DNA of 14,493 bases, taken from contig JAGHRX010000026.1 of assembly GCA_018066165.1 (NCBI GenBank), positions 1 to 14,493 on the forward strand, given 5' to 3'. The stretch comes from UBA1723 sp018066165. GTDB lineage: Bacteria; Bacteroidota; Bacteroidia; Bacteroidales; Paludibacteraceae. Shown here in pieces: positions 13,512 to 14,493 of this stretch. A program made the position numbers and the translations under genes. The first letter of the stretch is position 1. Each line of letters opens with the position of its first letter. The notes under the pieces were generated by a model. That model made no database searches. It was given only the letters and a program-made list of their open reading frames with translations, and was not told where the DNA came from.

Positions 13512-14333
13512 ATGTTCAATTATATAAAAGACGGCAGCTTAAAGCAAGAGTGCCGAAAGATATTGTTTGATTGCGATTCACCGGAAGGAAAACTATTTGA
13601 TGTTCTTCTTACCGGAGTAATCATATTGTCTGTTATCGTTGTGATTATCGGAACAGTGCCAGCAGTAGCGACGCGATTCAGCACTGTGTTTGAGGTGCTT
13701 GAGTGGATTTTCACAATATTCTTCACGATTGAATATATTATGCGAGTCTATTGTGAGGAAAGGAAAGCAAACTATGTCTTCAGTATTTTTGGCATAGTGG
13801 ATTTGATATCGACGTTGCCGACATATATTAGCCTCATATCACCGTCGGCCCACGCATTGGCCGTAATCAGAATATTCCGAATCATACGTATTTTCAGAAT
13901 ATTCCGTCTATTCTATTTCATGAGTGAAGGAGAGACATTGATCAACGCATTCCGTGACAGTTCAAAGAAACTAATTGTTTTTTTCTCACTTGTGGTTTTG
14001 GTTGTGATTTCACTTGGTGCTTTGATGTACATAGTTGAGAGCGACGAAGAAGGGACTGCTTTTGTCAACATTCCCGTCTCAATCTATTGGGCAGTGGTGA
14101 CGATGACAACAGTAGGTTATGGCGATATTGCGCCAATCACCACAATAGGAAGAATCATCTCCACATTCGTAATGCTATTAGGTTATATTGTGATAGCCGT
14201 GCCGACGGGAGTTGTATCGTCATCGATGATCGACGGCTACGAGAAATCCAAGGCTAAAGTTTGTAAGCACTGTGGAGAAAAAACAAACAGAAGAGATGCA
14301 CTCTTCTGTAAACATTGTGGAAATAGATTATAA
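13512..14333 (+). CDS. Voltage-gated potassium channel with C-terminal zinc ribbon
   Basis: The 273-residue inner-membrane protein has the six-helix layout of a voltage-gated cation channel. S1 is near 31-50, S2 near 58-80, and S3 near 89-109. S4 carries R120, R123, R126, R129 and R132 at every third position (IRIFRIIRIFRIFRLF), and S5 is near 154-175. The pore loop has the potassium selectivity filter TTVGYGD (199-205), and S6 is near 214-238. It should act as a tetramer passing K+ on depolarisation. After S6 there is no RCK/KTN or cyclic-nucleotide domain but a short tail with CKHC-x11-CKHC (C251, C254, C266, C269), a rubredoxin-like zinc ribbon. Similar tails occur in other Bacteroidales ion transporters as I remember them. 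It has its own promoter and is divergent from htpG; a minus-strand gene ends 5 bp after its stop. Confidence 0.93.
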   Translation: MFNYIKDGSLKQECRKILFDCDSPEGKLFDVLLTGVIILSVIVVIIGTVPAVATRFSTVFEVLEWIFTIFFTIEYIMRVYCEERKANYVFSIFGIVDLISTLPTYISLISPSAHALAVIRIFRIIRIFRIFRLFYFMSEGETLINAFRDSSKKLIVFFSLVVLVVISLGALMYIVESDEEGTAFVNIPVSIYWAVVTMTTVGYGDIAPITTIGRIISTFVMLLGYIVIAVPTGVVSSSMIDGYEKSKAKVCKHCGEKTNRRDALFCKHCGNRL

Positions 14334-14338
14334 TAGAT

Positions 14339-14493
14339 TTATTTCTGATTGTCAGCCATTGACACACATTCTGCAGCGGCAGCAGCGTTGATTTGTGCTC
14401 TTTCGTTGATTGCATCCAACACATCGTCAGTAGCGTCATTCTTCACATTCTCAGAGTTCTGTGTAATCACTAATAACGCAACAAGTGCAACCA
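14339..14493 (-). CDS. 3' end of a small minus-strand gene, unknown function
   Basis: A frame open to the window edge encodes 50 visible C-terminal residues and stops with TAA at 14341-14339. The visible start is hydrophobic (VALVALLVIT), perhaps the end of a signal peptide or single membrane helix, followed by a polar, acidic part with an alanine run (ERAQINAAAAAECVSMADNQK). The codon choice looks like real coding sequence, and the overlapping frame between 14254 and 14439 reads into the channel gene and is less credible. I do not recognise the family. It is convergent with the channel gene, stops 5 bp apart, with no terminator hairpin seen between them. Confidence 0.55.
   Translation of the reverse strand, partial: VALVALLVITQNSENVKNDATDDVLDAINERAQINAAAAAECVSMADNQK

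Overview
The window looks like a chromosomal segment of a member of the Bacteroidales. The evidence is TAnnTTTG-type -7 promoter elements before several genes, the lack of Shine-Dalgarno sequences, a Bacteroidetes-style HtpG, a class I aminotransferase that closely resembles Bacteroides/Prevotella proteins as I remember them, and a secreted glycosidase ending in a type IX secretion (T9SS) sorting domain. Genus cannot be fixed from the sequence; a gut or rumen plant-fibre degrader is a reasonable guess.

Region 1 (1-4905) is accessory DNA. It holds the 3' part of a TIGR02391/Ymh-family gene with an RNTTAH (R-x4-H, HEPN-like) motif, a stretch rich in palindromes, a REP-associated tyrosine transposase (RAYT), and, 3 bp after it, an intact type I restriction subunit gene hsdR. 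The matching hsdM and hsdS are not in the window and presumably lie upstream. The striking feature is that the perfect 28-bp REP palindrome found before the RAYT gene also occurs twice inside the RAYT reading frame, both times in the same frame and encoding the same peptide, at what look like surface loops.

Region 2 (4906-6037) is a scar-like zone. A GNAT acetyltransferase on the minus strand is read away from a 56-bp cassette with divergent -7 elements. That cassette is followed by six perfectly phased 23-bp tandem repeats, then the C-terminal remnant of a DUF4143-type ATPase (its PD-(D/E)XK-like part), then a second, almost identical copy of the 56-bp cassette that now sits in front of the next gene.

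Region 3 (6038-14493) is mostly ordinary chromosome: a stand-alone AlaX-like tRNA-editing domain protein, a PLP aminotransferase followed 26 bp later by a LolC/E-type (FtsX-like) permease, a GH44 glycosidase with signal peptide and T9SS tail, a bidirectional terminator, htpG on the minus strand, a voltage-gated potassium channel with a C-terminal zinc ribbon, and the 3' end of a small minus-strand gene cut by the window edge.

Functionally the window joins a DNA-defence island (restriction, a possible HEPN protein, RAYT/REP elements) to housekeeping functions: protein folding, tRNA quality control, amino-acid metabolism, lipoprotein export, ion transport and polysaccharide breakdown. No tRNA, rRNA, CRISPR array or complete insertion sequence was seen.
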